DNA of 64,000 nucleotides from Alicyclobacillus tolerans (GCF_001447355.1 NZ_JXBW01000001.1:300094-364093), one strand, 5' to 3'. Numbered from the stretch's first letter, positions 28,163-37,024 are shown. Program-made: numbers and translations. Notes: generated by a model not told the origin, from the sequence alone.

Positions 28163-29470
28163 TCACCTCTCGATCCATTGTGCAGTCAACAAGGCCTTGG
28201 CGAACGCATCCGCCTCATCCTCGATGACGACCTCCACTTTCGCGTAGCGCCTACCATAATCGAGTACCTGCGCGCGCGCGTCGATGGTACTATCGACCGG
28301 TACTGGTCGCAGCATATACAGCGTCATGTTTTCGACCACCATGTCGGCGTGCCGCACACGCCGCAAGCAAACGCGTGCCGCCTCTTGAATGATGGTCGTC
28401 AGCGGCCCGCTCGCGAGCGTCCCGCCACTTGTCGTCATCTGCGGCGTCACCTGTCCGCGCAAAAGCACCTGGCCATCCCCCGACTCCACCGACGCGAAAT
28501 CGCGAACCACCACATCTTCCACCGTCTCTGCCACCTGTGGCTGCCGACTCATAATTTGTAGAGCCCGAATCACATCCTGACGAGTCAAGACGCCGACGAG
28601 ATTGCGATCACGCACGACCGGCATCATCTCAATGCCTTCAAACGCCATGCGATGAGATGCCGAGGCAATCGTCGTCTTTGGCGTCACCGTCACCGGATGG
28701 CGAGTCATAAAGCGCGCGATGGGTGCAGATGATTCGGCTTCCGCGACGTCGCGTGGGCTGATGATCCCGACAAGCCGGCCGTTGCGATCCACCACCGGCA
28801 CGCGCGAGTGTCCCGTCGCTTCAACCAAGTGGTAATAATCGCGGACCGTATCTACTGGCGTCAGCGTCGATAGCGACTGTTCCTGAACGACATCTTCCAC
28901 GTAGAGAATGTCTTTTTTAATCATTTGATCATACAACGCGCGGTTGATCAGCGTCGCCGTCGTAAACGTGTCGTACGAACACGAGATGAGCGGCAACTGA
29001 TATTCGTTGGCAAGTCGCTCGACCATCGGCGACGCCGTAAAGCCGCCCGTGATGAGGACGGCTGCCCCACTCTTGAGCGACATGCGCTGCACTTGCTCGC
29101 GGTTGCCGACAATCATCAGGCTACCAGGGTTCAGGTAGCGGCTGATGGACTCCGTCTTCATCGCGCCGATGACGAGGCGTCCAAGCGATTTGTGCAATCC
29201 TTCGCGCCCTCCAAGCACCGTCCCTTCGACAATGCGCACCACTTCGGCAAACGTCAGGCGCTCAATCTGTGCCTTTTCCTTGCGTTCTACACGAACGGTG
29301 CCAATGCGGTCGAGCGTCGAGACGAAGCCCTCTCGCTCGGCGTCTTTGATGGCCCGATAAGCCGTTCCCTCGGAGACATGCAACACACGGGCAATTTTTC
29401 GAACGGAAATCTGCGCGCCAAGCGGCAACGACCTTATATAGTCGAGAATTTGCTGGTGCTTGGTAACCAC
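28163..29470 (-). CDS. DRTGG/CBS-domain regulatory protein (YtoI-like)
   Basis: Multi-domain protein of 435 residues. Order: N-terminal winged helix (K-H-Q-Q-I-L-D-Y-I-R-S-L, with V-S-E-G-T-A-Y-R-A-I recognition helix), DRTGG domain (L-V-I-G-A-M ... L-I-T-G-G-F), two CBS domains (S-R-V-P-V-V-D-R-N-G-R-L-V-G-I-I-S and M-M-P-V-V-R-D-R-N-L-V-G-V-L-T), and a C-terminal hotdog/thioesterase-like domain. This architecture is that of Bacillus YtoI, thought to sense adenine nucleotides. GTG at 29470 with GAGG 7 bases upstream matches the YtoI start; the open frame is longer. It precedes dnaE by 6 bases, as in Bacillus, where ytoI is next to dnaE. Confidence 0.9.
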   Translation of the reverse strand: MVTKHQQILDYIRSLPLGAQISVRKIARVLHVSEGTAYRAIKDAEREGFVSTLDRIGTVRVERKEKAQIERLTFAEVVRIVEGTVLGGREGLHKSLGRLVIGAMKTESISRYLNPGSLMIVGNREQVQRMSLKSGAAVLITGGFTASPMVERLANEYQLPLISCSYDTFTTATLINRALYDQMIKKDILYVEDVVQEQSLSTLTPVDTVRDYYHLVEATGHSRVPVVDRNGRLVGIISPRDVAEAESSAPIARFMTRHPVTVTPKTTIASASHRMAFEGIEMMPVVRDRNLVGVLTRQDVIRALQIMSRQPQVAETVEDVVVRDFASVESGDGQVLLRGQVTPQMTTSGGTLASGPLTTIIQEAARVCLRRVRHADMVVENMTLYMLRPVPVDSTIDARAQVLDYGRRYAKVEVVIEDEADAFAKALLTAQWIER

Positions 29471-29601
29471 TGTCTTCCCTCGCCCAAGGCCGGATGCAAG
29501 TCCGCCGATTTCTATCTCCATATTACCGAAGAAGTTGGCATCGATCACGCCGCACACAGTGTACAATGTGAGGTGAGCTTACGAACAGGAGACGTGGACA
29601 C

Positions 29602-30492
29602 ATGAACATGTACGACGGCATGCGGCGCGTAGTAGGCATGAAAGGGACGGGGCACCCAGTGCTGGACTGGACATGGAGGATCGCCGTCATTCTATTTTGC
29701 GATTTGATTGGCGCCATTTCCGTCAACAACTTTTTGACACCCGCCCGGATTTTGGCCGGCGGCGTCACGGGCGTTGCGCAGATCATTCACCACTACGTAC
29801 ACATCCTTGGTGTCGGCACGCTGTTTTTCGTCTTCAACATTCCGCTGTTTCTCATTGGGTACAAGTATCTGGGCAGACGGTTTATTTTGCAGACCGGGAT
29901 TGCCATTCTAGGGTTCTCGGTCATTGCCGACGCCGTTCACATCCAATTTCAAACGCCGAAAGACCCTCTTCTCATGGGCTTGTATGGCGGCGTCTTAAGC
30001 GGCCTATCATCCGGCCTCGTGATTCGGGTTGGCGGCTCCATGGGCGGTACGGACATCCTGAGCCTTGTTATCAATCGGCTGACGGGCCGCAGCGTCGGGT
30101 CCATCGGCTTTGTGATGAACGCCGTGATCGTCATCCTCTCGATGTTCGTCTTTGGCGTGCCGGCGGGACTTTATACGCTCGTCAGCATGTATGCAGCATC
30201 GCGTGTCGTCAGCGGCCTCATGCATTTCCAACAGCGTAAAACAGCGCTTATTGTCACCGAAAAGCCGGCAGAAGTCAGCAGTGAAATCGGCCAAAAACTC
30301 GTACGCGGCAGCACCATCATGCGCGCCTACGGAGCGTATACACAGCGTGAGCGCGGTGTGCTTTTGTGTGCCATGACACATCTCGAAATGTCGGACCTGC
30401 GAGATTTAGTACAGTCTATCGATCCCAATGCGTTTATCACGATTCTCGATACCACTGAAGTGATTGGCCACTTTCGGCAAAACAATCCATAA
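29602..30492 (+). CDS. YitT family membrane protein (DUF2179)
   Basis: Membrane protein of 296 residues. Six hydrophobic segments in the first ~200 residues include N-N-F-L-T-P-A-R-I-L-A-G-G-V-T-G and G-G-S-M-G-G-T-D-I-L-S-L-V, the twice-repeated glycine-rich motif of YitT proteins. The last ~80 residues form the cytosolic DUF2179 domain (A-L-I-V-T-E-K-P ... G-V-L-L-C-A-M-T). Function is not established. It is divergent from the DRTGG/CBS gene with a 131-base spacer; GGAG precedes the ATG. Confidence 0.93.
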   Translation: MNMYDGMRRVVGMKGTGHPVLDWTWRIAVILFCDLIGAISVNNFLTPARILAGGVTGVAQIIHHYVHILGVGTLFFVFNIPLFLIGYKYLGRRFILQTGIAILGFSVIADAVHIQFQTPKDPLLMGLYGGVLSGLSSGLVIRVGGSMGGTDILSLVINRLTGRSVGSIGFVMNAVIVILSMFVFGVPAGLYTLVSMYAASRVVSGLMHFQQRKTALIVTEKPAEVSSEIGQKLVRGSTIMRAYGAYTQRERGVLLCAMTHLEMSDLRDLVQSIDPNAFITILDTTEVIGHFRQNNP

Positions 30493-30598
30493 CAACCTAT
30501 TCACATCATGTTCTTGCAATAGGTTTAATTCTTACACACCCTGTCCAAACTTCTTCATAGTGATGGAATTTGCAAGTTGGACAAGGAGTGTGAGATTC

Positions 30599-30829
30599 GT
30601 GGCACAAATTCCGCTTCCGTTGGTATTGGCGATGATCGCCATTGGTATTGGCGAGTGGCCTGCGGTCAATGCTTGGTCAGAAGTGAGCATCTTACATCAT
30701 GCACTCGTGCATGGCCTCTTTGCGTTCGCAGGTGCATTGGCGGGCTTTCAGACGGCCTGGTGGACTCGGCGCGCAGAGGACTCCGCATTTACACAGCATG
30801 AAGACAGCGATAGTGAGGTGATATCGTGA
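30599..30829 (+). CDS. Small two-helix membrane protein with His pair
   Basis: A 76-residue protein with two hydrophobic helices. The first (P-L-P-L-V-L-A-M-I-A-I-G-I-G) is followed by I-L-H-H-A-L-V-H-G-L-F-A-F-A-G-A-L-A-G-F, then a charged tail. GTG at 30599 with AAGGAG 10 bases upstream is the likely start; an earlier in-frame ATG at 30563 would add 12 residues. It overlaps the next small membrane gene by four bases (ATGA-type), so the two are cotranslated. The H-x3-H helix recalls copper- or haem-binding membrane helices of CtaG or DUF1404 proteins, but this is a weak resemblance. Confidence 0.65.
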   Translation: MAQIPLPLVLAMIAIGIGEWPAVNAWSEVSILHHALVHGLFAFAGALAGFQTAWWTRRAEDSAFTQHEDSDSEVIS

Positions 30830-31026
30830 AGCAAAATCCTTTGCTGTACGTTGTCGCGCTCTACGTATCCGCAACGGTCCTGGTACTCGTATTCCTACCT
30901 GGACTGATCAACGATGAAGCACACTTCTCTCATTTCGTTCAGCATTTGTTGATTATCGCAGGCGCAGCCACATTCGCTTACGCAGCAGAGCGCTTGCGGC
31001 AACTAGCCGGACAGCGCAAGGCGTGA
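30826..31026 (+). CDS. Small two-helix membrane protein, partner of preceding gene
   Basis: A 66-residue protein with helices at about residues 6-26 and 38-55. The second has H-F-S-H-F-V-Q-H-L-L-I-I-A-G-A-A-T-F-A-Y, again with paired histidines (H-x2-H-x3-H), echoing the preceding gene. The ATG overlaps the previous stop, so the products may act together. I do not recognise the family; the pair looks like two halves of a four-helix membrane protein. Confidence 0.65.
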   Translation: MKQNPLLYVVALYVSATVLVLVFLPGLINDEAHFSHFVQHLLIIAGAATFAYAAERLRQLAGQRKA

Positions 31027-31118
31027 TCGTAAAATACGGCGTAGAACAGGAAAAGTACCCCCACAGATACACCTCATCGCGGCGAATGTTATGGTAGCAC
31101 GCAAATGAGGTGAATCCC

Positions 31119-31829
31119 GTGGCAAGAGGCTTGTTTGTCGCACTGTTTTCGACCGCTGCGGCGCTCGTCGTCACAGCATACGGATCAAACGTTCTTGCGG
31201 CATCGAACCCGGTTCCGCTGCTTACTGCGTACAGCAACGCGATAGACAACGGGACCGGAAACGCGACCATGCCATCGCGCCCCTCGTCGAACAAGTCCAA
31301 CAAATCGGACATTAACCACATCATCACAGAATTTGAGCAGGCTATCGCACCCTATCAGCACATTCAGCCAAAGAAAATTCCACATCCTGACGACAACAAC
31401 GACACGGCACCGGAACCGACATCGCCAAACGACATGGCCTTGGCACTGCAGCAGACACTGAATGCGTATCAGACGGCCACGCACAATGACATGGTGGCAC
31501 AAGCCCAACTACAAATCGCTGTCAATGCCTATATCGCGGCCTTGCAGGAAGCCGTCTCGACATCCCAGACCGCCCTCTTGACCGCACAAGAGCCGCAGTC
31601 AACAAACGTGATTTCCTATTTGGAAGATGCACTCGTCAATCAGAATGCAGTAGAAGTTGGAGTGAAAAGTTTACGGCTGGCTGCAGCCGAAAAAGATCAA
31701 TCGGCGATACTCTCCATTTTGACAGACATGACCCAAGAGGAAGAACAAAAAGTAGCTGATATTCGAACGGCATCGCGTATCTTAGAAAAGTCGACAAGCT
31801 CGTTGCTTGCTAAACTTCCAAATAACTAG
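31119..31829 (+). CDS. Secreted DUF5667-like protein
   Basis: A 236-residue protein with a clear signal peptide (L-F-V-A-L-F-S-T-A-A-A-L-V-V-T-A, then G-S-N-V-L-A-A as cleavage region). The mature part is Ala/Gln/Asp-rich and mostly helical, with a proline-rich acidic linker near residues 90-105 and a long helical segment afterwards. This resembles DUF5667-type extracellular proteins, a tentative call. GTG at 31119 has AGGTG 7 bases before it; a GTG nine bases earlier overlaps that site and is less likely. Confidence 0.7.
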   Translation: MARGLFVALFSTAAALVVTAYGSNVLAASNPVPLLTAYSNAIDNGTGNATMPSRPSSNKSNKSDINHIITEFEQAIAPYQHIQPKKIPHPDDNNDTAPEPTSPNDMALALQQTLNAYQTATHNDMVAQAQLQIAVNAYIAALQEAVSTSQTALLTAQEPQSTNVISYLEDALVNQNAVEVGVKSLRLAAAEKDQSAILSILTDMTQEEEQKVADIRTASRILEKSTSSLLAKLPNN

Positions 31830-31863
31830 AACCAGATCCTTTCATGTGTGCATGTTTTTACAC

Positions 31864-31902
31864 GAGGCCGCCCCACAGGTGCGTTCCATGTTGGGCGGCC
31901 TC
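31864..31902. repeat. 10-bp inverted repeat after secreted-protein gene
   Basis: GAGGCCGCCC...GGGCGGCCTC with a 19-base loop. It may end the transcript of the secreted-protein gene, but no T-run follows on either strand. Confidence 0.45.
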
Positions 31903-31924
31903 TCACACATCTGGCCGGATCAGG

Positions 31925-32107
31925 TCATGGAAGGCCTTTTTGTTTTTGCAACGCCTCTAACAGCGTGGCTAATCGCTCCTCGTCTAAATCTGAGGCGGGA
32001 TCGTTGGCGAGTTGTCGGATATTTAAGGCCGACACAATACTATGTGCGTAAACACCGGCAACTACTCTCCCATACCAAAATGCCCGATGCTTGACGACTG
32101 AGTTCAA
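31925..32107 (-). CDS. Possible small protein of 60 residues
   Basis: Open frame with protein-like composition towards its end (D-P-A-S-D-L-D-E-E-R-L-A-T-L-L-E-A-L-Q-K). No ribosome site is obvious, and its first codons overlap the hairpin that follows nagB. This 315-base gap between the secreted-protein gene and nagB otherwise holds only the two hairpins listed. Confidence 0.25.
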   Translation of the reverse strand: MNSVVKHRAFWYGRVVAGVYAHSIVSALNIRQLANDPASDLDEERLATLLEALQKQKGLP

Positions 32108-32118
32108 GCATCGGGAGA
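32081..32118 (-). terminator. Hairpin after nagB
   Basis: CCCGATGCTTGA...TTCAAGCATCGGG, a perfect 11- to 12-bp stem about 30 bases beyond the nagB stop on the minus strand, followed by CATTTTGG. Probable terminator of the amino-sugar locus. Confidence 0.65.
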
Positions 32119-32143
32119 CAGCCCTGTTGATTGATTCCTCGAC

Positions 32144-32869
32144 TTACAGACCAAGGCGTGCTGCACTTTGACGATCCAGGATGACTGTAACGTCCTTATG
32201 AAGTTGCAATATACTCGCTGGAACATCTGTACGAATGCCATCTTTCAGTGCTCGGTAGATAATATCAGCCTTGTGCTCCCCGAACGCCAAAAGCATAATT
32301 TGCTTGGCTTGCAGTATGGATTGTATGCCCATCGTAATGGCCTGCCGAGGGACATCGTCCTTTCTGGAAAAGAATCTTGCATTCATCGCTATTGTTTCAG
32401 GTGTTAAGTTCACCACGTGTGTACCCGTGATCAAGGTATGGGCCGGTTCATTAAAACCGATGTGTCCATTTACGCCGATCCCAAGTACTTGCATATCGAT
32501 TGGATGATTCCGTATCACCTCGTTGTATCGTTCACATTCCGCCACGAGGTCGGGGGCGACTCCATTCGGTAAATGCGTCGACTGCATACGAACGCCAATT
32601 CTTGAGAACAAATACTGATTCATGAACTGGTGATAACTCTGCGGATGGTCAGGTGCGAGACCGACATACTCGTCGAGGTTTATCGTCGTCACATGAGAAA
32701 CGTTCAGCCCGCAACGAACGAAATTGACCAATGCATCATAAACCGGAATGACAGTCTCGCCTGTTGCCAGACCGATGACCGGTCGTTCCGAAGAAGTAAT
32801 GACCCTTTCAAGCATTGAAGCAGCGTAAATGCCAGCATCGGAAGGCGTGCGAAACACGCGAATGTTCAT
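32144..32869 (-). CDS. nagB: Glucosamine-6-phosphate deaminase
   Basis: Converts glucosamine-6-phosphate to fructose-6-phosphate and ammonia, feeding amino sugars into glycolysis. Conserved segments are G-L-A-T-G-E-T-V-I-P-V-Y-D (phosphate loop variant), T-I-N-L-D-E-Y-V-G-L, G-I-G-V-N-G-H-I-G-F-N-E-P (catalytic Asp/His region) and M-G-I-Q-S-I-L-Q-A-K. Length 241 residues, the Bacilli type. nagA is not adjacent. It lies behind an APC permease and a ROK repressor on the same strand, which suggests a regulated amino-sugar uptake and breakdown unit. Confidence 0.96.
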   Translation of the reverse strand: MNIRVFRTPSDAGIYAASMLERVITSSERPVIGLATGETVIPVYDALVNFVRCGLNVSHVTTINLDEYVGLAPDHPQSYHQFMNQYLFSRIGVRMQSTHLPNGVAPDLVAECERYNEVIRNHPIDMQVLGIGVNGHIGFNEPAHTLITGTHVVNLTPETIAMNARFFSRKDDVPRQAITMGIQSILQAKQIMLLAFGEHKADIIYRALKDGIRTDVPASILQLHKDVTVILDRQSAARLGL

Positions 32870-32915
32870 AACCTCTCCACCGTCCTTCAGGTCTTCTCCG
32901 ACGTTGCCTGTCTAT

Positions 32916-34319
32916 CTAATCCACAAAGATCTGTTCAACCGACTCCATATGTTGTACCAAATACGCTTCTTGAATAACCTTTTGACCAAACGGCCATTCT
33001 CGCTTCCGATAGGCCCCTACCAAGAAGGCAATAATCCCCAATACCGTCCACACAATCGCCAAACGGATCGCTGCCCAACCTGAAGAATAAAACACATACG
33101 CCCAACCGATGAAGGCAAGAATGCTAGGAATGGGATAAAGCCACTGACGGAACGGCCGTTTCAGATTCGGTTGTCGCTTTCTAAGAATTGTGAGAGCGAC
33201 AATCTGTCCCATGAATTGAATGACAATCGCCATCGCCATGAGTGCGTTAATGATTTCGGTAAAATTGAAGAAACAACAAATCGCCATGATCACGCCCATG
33301 ACAAGCAGGCCGACATAAGGAAACTTGAGCCTCGGATGCAGGTTCGCAAACGATTTAAAAAATAGACCGTCACGTGCCGCGTTATACGGAAGTCTGGAAG
33401 CCCCTAGAAGGCCCGTGTACACCGATGCAAAACAAGTCCATATGATGAGCAGGGTAATGACGATGGCTCCAGGACGGCCCCATACACTTTCAACCAACTG
33501 AGTGCCAATATCCGTACTTTTCATCGCCGCTTGCCATGGTATGTTTCCAATCATCCCGATGTTCATGCACAGATATATCATAGCCACGAATAGAATAGAT
33601 AACAGGATTGCACGTGGAATCGTTTTACCCGGATTCGACACTTCGTCGCCAAGGTATGAAGCTGTATAGTACCCCATGTAATCGTAGATAGAAATGAGCA
33701 TGCCACTTCCGAGCCCAAGTAAAAACTTTGAAGGCGCGAAAGCGTTAGGTGGAAACGAAAAAGCTAGGTGTGCGTTAAAATGTATGGAAGCCGCCACAAT
33801 CACCATGACTACTGTTACGATAGCACCGATCCATAATACAGTTGTCAGCCTTGCAATGGATGTAATCCTTCTCCACAAAAGCACCATCGTGATGATGGTC
33901 ACAAGCACGGCAACCAACTTCGATTCCAAGCCCGTCATATGCGGAAAGAAATAAGCCAAATACTGCGTCAGGCCAATAGCACCAGTGGACATAATGAGGG
34001 GGGTGACAATCAGTGTTGACCAGACGAAGAGGAATGGCATAAGCTTTCCCGTTCGATACTGGAACGCCTCTCGCAAATACACATAAGTTCCGCCTTCACC
34101 CGGCATCGCAGCACCCAACTCACTCCAAACCAAACCATCGAAGGCTGCCAATAGCGCGCCAACCATCCATCCAAAAATCGCTTGCGGCCCACCCATGGCT
34201 GACAAAATGATGGGCACCGTGATGAATGGACCAGCCCCCATCATCTGCGACATATTTGTGGCGGTGGCTTGGAACAGCCCGATGCCACGCTCCAACCGTT
34301 GTCCTTCCTGAAGTGCCAT
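32916..34319 (-). CDS. APC-family amino acid/amine permease
   Basis: Transporter of 467 residues with about 12 membrane helices. The first helix has the broken-helix motif (Q-M-M-G-A-G-P-F-I-T-V-P), followed by typical APC features such as W-M-V-G-A-L-L-A-A-F-D-G-L-V-W-S-E-L-G-A-A-M-P-G-E-G-G-T-Y-V-Y-L. The ATG at 34319 has GAGGTG 8 bases upstream and fits the family start; the open frame extends further. It sits between nagB and the ROK repressor, 32 bases after the latter. The substrate is unknown; co-location with nagB makes an amino-sugar-derived or linked substrate possible. Confidence 0.88.
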   Translation of the reverse strand: MALQEGQRLERGIGLFQATATNMSQMMGAGPFITVPIILSAMGGPQAIFGWMVGALLAAFDGLVWSELGAAMPGEGGTYVYLREAFQYRTGKLMPFLFVWSTLIVTPLIMSTGAIGLTQYLAYFFPHMTGLESKLVAVLVTIITMVLLWRRITSIARLTTVLWIGAIVTVVMVIVAASIHFNAHLAFSFPPNAFAPSKFLLGLGSGMLISIYDYMGYYTASYLGDEVSNPGKTIPRAILLSILFVAMIYLCMNIGMIGNIPWQAAMKSTDIGTQLVESVWGRPGAIVITLLIIWTCFASVYTGLLGASRLPYNAARDGLFFKSFANLHPRLKFPYVGLLVMGVIMAICCFFNFTEIINALMAMAIVIQFMGQIVALTILRKRQPNLKRPFRQWLYPIPSILAFIGWAYVFYSSGWAAIRLAIVWTVLGIIAFLVGAYRKREWPFGQKVIQEAYLVQHMESVEQIFVD

Positions 34320-34350
34320 GCTCTGTTCACCTCGCGAGAATGAGTTCATA

Positions 34351-35517
34351 TTAGATTCTGTACATCTCCAAAATTGGGCTTGCCGCAGCTCCATACGCAC
34401 CTGCCAATTCACCCAGCTGGGCCAATGTTAAACGCGCTTGTATCGGCATGATTTGCTTCAAACGTTGATCAATTTGCTTGAGGAGGGTATCCCCAACCCG
34501 CATCACGCCTCCCCCTAAAATGATTTGCGCAGGGTTTACTAGGGCAACCATATGAGCCAAAGCAAAAGCTAAATATTTGACTGTCCTGTCCACGACATAT
34601 TGGCCCAATTCATCGCCATGTCGTGCGGCTTCAAACACTTCCTCAGTGCGAATCTCTCTGCCCCGAAGCATTGATTGAGGAAATAGATTCATATTTGCTT
34701 TGGCCTCTAATCGAATTCCAGTACCCGATGCTACGTTCTCAAGCGGTCCAAATCGGGTCAGATCACCTTTAGCATCTGTAAACGGATCAACCGGAGCATA
34801 TCCGACCTCACCCGCATATCCTGCCGAGCCACGGTGAATTTGGCCACCAAGCATAAGTGCAGCCCCAATGCCAGTACCAATGGCGACAAAAATGACGTCC
34901 TCATCGTCACCACCAGCCCCCACCCATTTTTCCCCAATCAACGCCATGTTGACATCGTTGTCGACAATAATCGGCTCAGGCAGATATGAATGGAAGGCAT
35001 CTCGCAAATTCACGTTTATCCAATTCAACCCTGGTGCAGCGATGACCGTGCCGTCCTCATAATTGATAAGCCCTGGTGCACCAATTCCGGATCCGACAAT
35101 TTTATCTTTCGGAACGCCAGACTCCTGGAGAAACATTTGCGCTTGCCTGCGCAAATGCTCGACAATATCAGCCCCGTCGGGATGCGATGCTATCTTGCGA
35201 TGCGCAATGACGCTTCCAGCGAGACCCGTCAGCATCAATATCGTCTTTGTTCCGCCTATATCCATTCCAAATGAGTATCGTGCCGTTGGGACGAACTCCA
35301 GTCGAACAGAAGGGCGCCCCCCTCTCGATGTTGATCTTCCTGTCCCAACTTCACGCACAAAACCATCCATAAGTAGGGAGTCGACGATCTCGGAGACAAC
35401 CGATCGACTAAGACCTAAGCGTTTCGCGATGTCAGCTCTAGAAATGGGCTGATGCAATCTCACCTCCCTTAAAACATTTGCACGATTCAGGTTGCGCACG
35501 ACGGTTCCCATACGCAC
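34351..35517 (-). CDS. ROK family transcriptional repressor
   Basis: NagC/XylR-type regulator of 388 residues. An N-terminal winged helix (N-V-L-R-E-V-R-L-H-Q-P-I-S-R-A-D-I-A-K-R with L-S-R-S-V-V-S-E-I-V recognition helix) precedes the sugar-kinase-like ROK domain: D-I-G-G-T-K-T-I (ATP loop), D-N-D-V-N (catalytic aspartate) and E-V-G-Y motif region. The zinc-site cysteines (C-x-C-G-x-x-G-C-x-E) are absent; the region reads H-R-G-S-A-G-Y-A-G-E-V-G. GTG at 35517 has GGGAG 9 bases upstream; ATG at 35511 is the alternative. A strong promoter and a palindrome lie just upstream, so it is probably autoregulated and controls the permease-nagB genes behind it. Confidence 0.92.
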   Translation of the reverse strand: MRMGTVVRNLNRANVLREVRLHQPISRADIAKRLGLSRSVVSEIVDSLLMDGFVREVGTGRSTSRGGRPSVRLEFVPTARYSFGMDIGGTKTILMLTGLAGSVIAHRKIASHPDGADIVEHLRRQAQMFLQESGVPKDKIVGSGIGAPGLINYEDGTVIAAPGLNWINVNLRDAFHSYLPEPIIVDNDVNMALIGEKWVGAGGDDEDVIFVAIGTGIGAALMLGGQIHRGSAGYAGEVGYAPVDPFTDAKGDLTRFGPLENVASGTGIRLEAKANMNLFPQSMLRGREIRTEEVFEAARHGDELGQYVVDRTVKYLAFALAHMVALVNPAQIILGGGVMRVGDTLLKQIDQRLKQIMPIQARLTLAQLGELAGAYGAAASPILEMYRI

Positions 35518-35537
35518 TTCTGCACACTCCCTAGCAG

Positions 35538-35564
35538 GTTTGTTTGCTCTGATACCAAACAAAC
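35538..35564 (-). promoter_or_regulatory. Operator-like palindrome of the ROK regulator
   Basis: GTTTGTTTG-CTCTGATAC-CAAACAAAC: perfect 9-bp arms around a 9-base spacer, just downstream of the predicted transcription start. It fits a self-repression site of the ROK protein. Confidence 0.7.
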
Positions 35565-35577
35565 TTCTTTTGAAGGC

Positions 35578-35606
35578 ATTATATATCGGGACAACGCGGC
35601 TGTAAA
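35578..35606 (-). promoter_or_regulatory. Sigma-A promoter of the ROK-permease-nagB unit
   Basis: On the minus strand TTTACA, 17-base spacer, TATAAT. The remainder of the 445-base gap up to cysK holds the cysK terminator at 35752-35795 and otherwise nothing I can identify. Confidence 0.8.
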
Positions 35607-35751
35607 CGCATTCATGAGGAGCCATTTGCGTGTCTGTAAACGTATCGACTGCGAGTTTCCTGATCAATTCCGTTGTACACACGGTCGTATAAAGACATAT
35701 CCCAATCCCAATGACCCAAACTTAGGAAAGCACAGAGATTTCTTGATCAAA

Positions 35752-35795
35752 GACAAAAAAAAGACCCATCAGCATACGGCCGATGAGCCTGCCCG
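35752..35795 (-). terminator. Terminator of cysK
   Basis: On the minus strand CATCGGC-CGTAT-GCTGATG is followed by GGTCTTTTTTTT. Preceded by another GC hairpin (GCCCG...CGGGC). About 170 bases beyond the cysK stop. Confidence 0.7.
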
Positions 35796-35961
35796 CAGAC
35801 CGGGCAATTCGGGTTTAGGTACAGTGTAGAACAGTTCGTCTACACTACACCATGTAGTATACTGGCCCTTCATGCCGGACACATGAGTCCTGAGACCTAT
35901 CTTTTGCGAAAAAAATTCTCCCTTACGCAATGCCCTTCCGCCCGCCAGGCCAACCAAGCAC

Positions 35962-36885
35962 CTATATCTGGTATAGATCCGATGATAGATAGCGCTCTCC
36001 AGTGTCAGGCGCCAAGCAGAGCACTCGTGCATCCTTCGGCAGTTTGCTGGCAATTTGCAAACCATGAAACACAGAAGCCGCCCCCGATGCACCAAGCAAA
36101 ATACCTTCTTCTGCAGCCAAGCGCCGCGCCGTGTTTTGTGCGTCTTTGTCTTCGATCAGCAGAATTTCATCGAAAGCCTTGCGATTCAAGATGCTAGGAA
36201 CAAAGCCTGGGCCGGTACCGGGAATCTTATGCGGCCCTGGTTGCCCTCCCGACAACACAGGAGACCCTTTGGGCTCGACGACATAAATTTTGAGGCCTGG
36301 GATCCTTTTCTTTAATTCTTCACCCGTGCCAGTAACGGTGCCTCCCGTGCCTGCCGTCAGCACGAAAGCGTCGAGCTTACCCTCGAAATCCTCATAAATT
36401 TCAACCGCCGTCGTGCCACGATGGGCGTCTGGATTGGCCGGATTATCGAACTGTTGGGCGATAAAGCTATACGGAATACTTGCCGCCAGTTGTTCAGCCT
36501 CTTTGATGGCTCCTGTCATGCGCTGGCCTTCTGGTGTGAGGTGCACTTCTGCCCCATAGGCCTTAAGCAATTTGACACGCTCCTCGGTGGCGTTTTCCGG
36601 CATCGTGATGATACAGCGATACCCTCTGGCAGCACAAACCATCGCCAAGCCGATACCGGTGTTCCCCGACGTCGCTTCAATCACGGTGCTCTTGCCCGGA
36701 ATCAGCTTACCCTCTTTCTCGGCTTGCAGAATCATGTTTAAAGCAGGCCGATCCTTTACGCTACCGGCTGGATTTTTCCCTTCTAATTTCACGTAAACCT
36801 GTGCACCATTCGGATCCGGAAGCCGGTTAAGGCGAACTGTAGGCGTGTGGCCGACGAGTTCGAGAATCGAGTTGTACAATGGCAT
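35962..36885 (-). CDS. cysK: Cysteine synthase A (O-acetylserine sulfhydrylase)
   Basis: PLP enzyme making cysteine from O-acetylserine and sulfide. The PLP lysine is in N-P-A-G-S-V-K-D-R-P-A, the substrate loop is T-S-G-N-T-G-I-G-L-A, and the phosphate loop is T-A-G-T-G-G-T-V-T-G-T-G. The C-terminal S-G-A motif (L-G-A-S-G-A-A) is present. Length 307 residues is normal. The serine acetyltransferase that makes its substrate is encoded 11 kb away (47837-48703). Upstream on the minus strand a TATACTATAAG stretch may be the -10 region. Confidence 0.96.
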   Translation of the reverse strand: MPLYNSILELVGHTPTVRLNRLPDPNGAQVYVKLEGKNPAGSVKDRPALNMILQAEKEGKLIPGKSTVIEATSGNTGIGLAMVCAARGYRCIITMPENATEERVKLLKAYGAEVHLTPEGQRMTGAIKEAEQLAASIPYSFIAQQFDNPANPDAHRGTTAVEIYEDFEGKLDAFVLTAGTGGTVTGTGEELKKRIPGLKIYVVEPKGSPVLSGGQPGPHKIPGTGPGFVPSILNRKAFDEILLIEDKDAQNTARRLAAEEGILLGASGAASVFHGLQIASKLPKDARVLCLAPDTGERYLSSDLYQI

Positions 36886-37024
36886 GGCATTTACTCCTTG
36901 TTCGCGTTGAGCTAAGTGCTTTGAGCCAGCACAGCACCGAGCATCACCAAAATGAATTCAACTCTTATAGTATAACTCGGAAAAAGTGAAATTTCAGTTG
37001 TGGCCTCAGCCGAACCCGTTTCCT

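Noticed and set aside
35769..36095. Minus-strand open frame at the end of cysK
   Set aside because: Shadow of cysK, and the outer part overlaps the terminator; no protein-like features.
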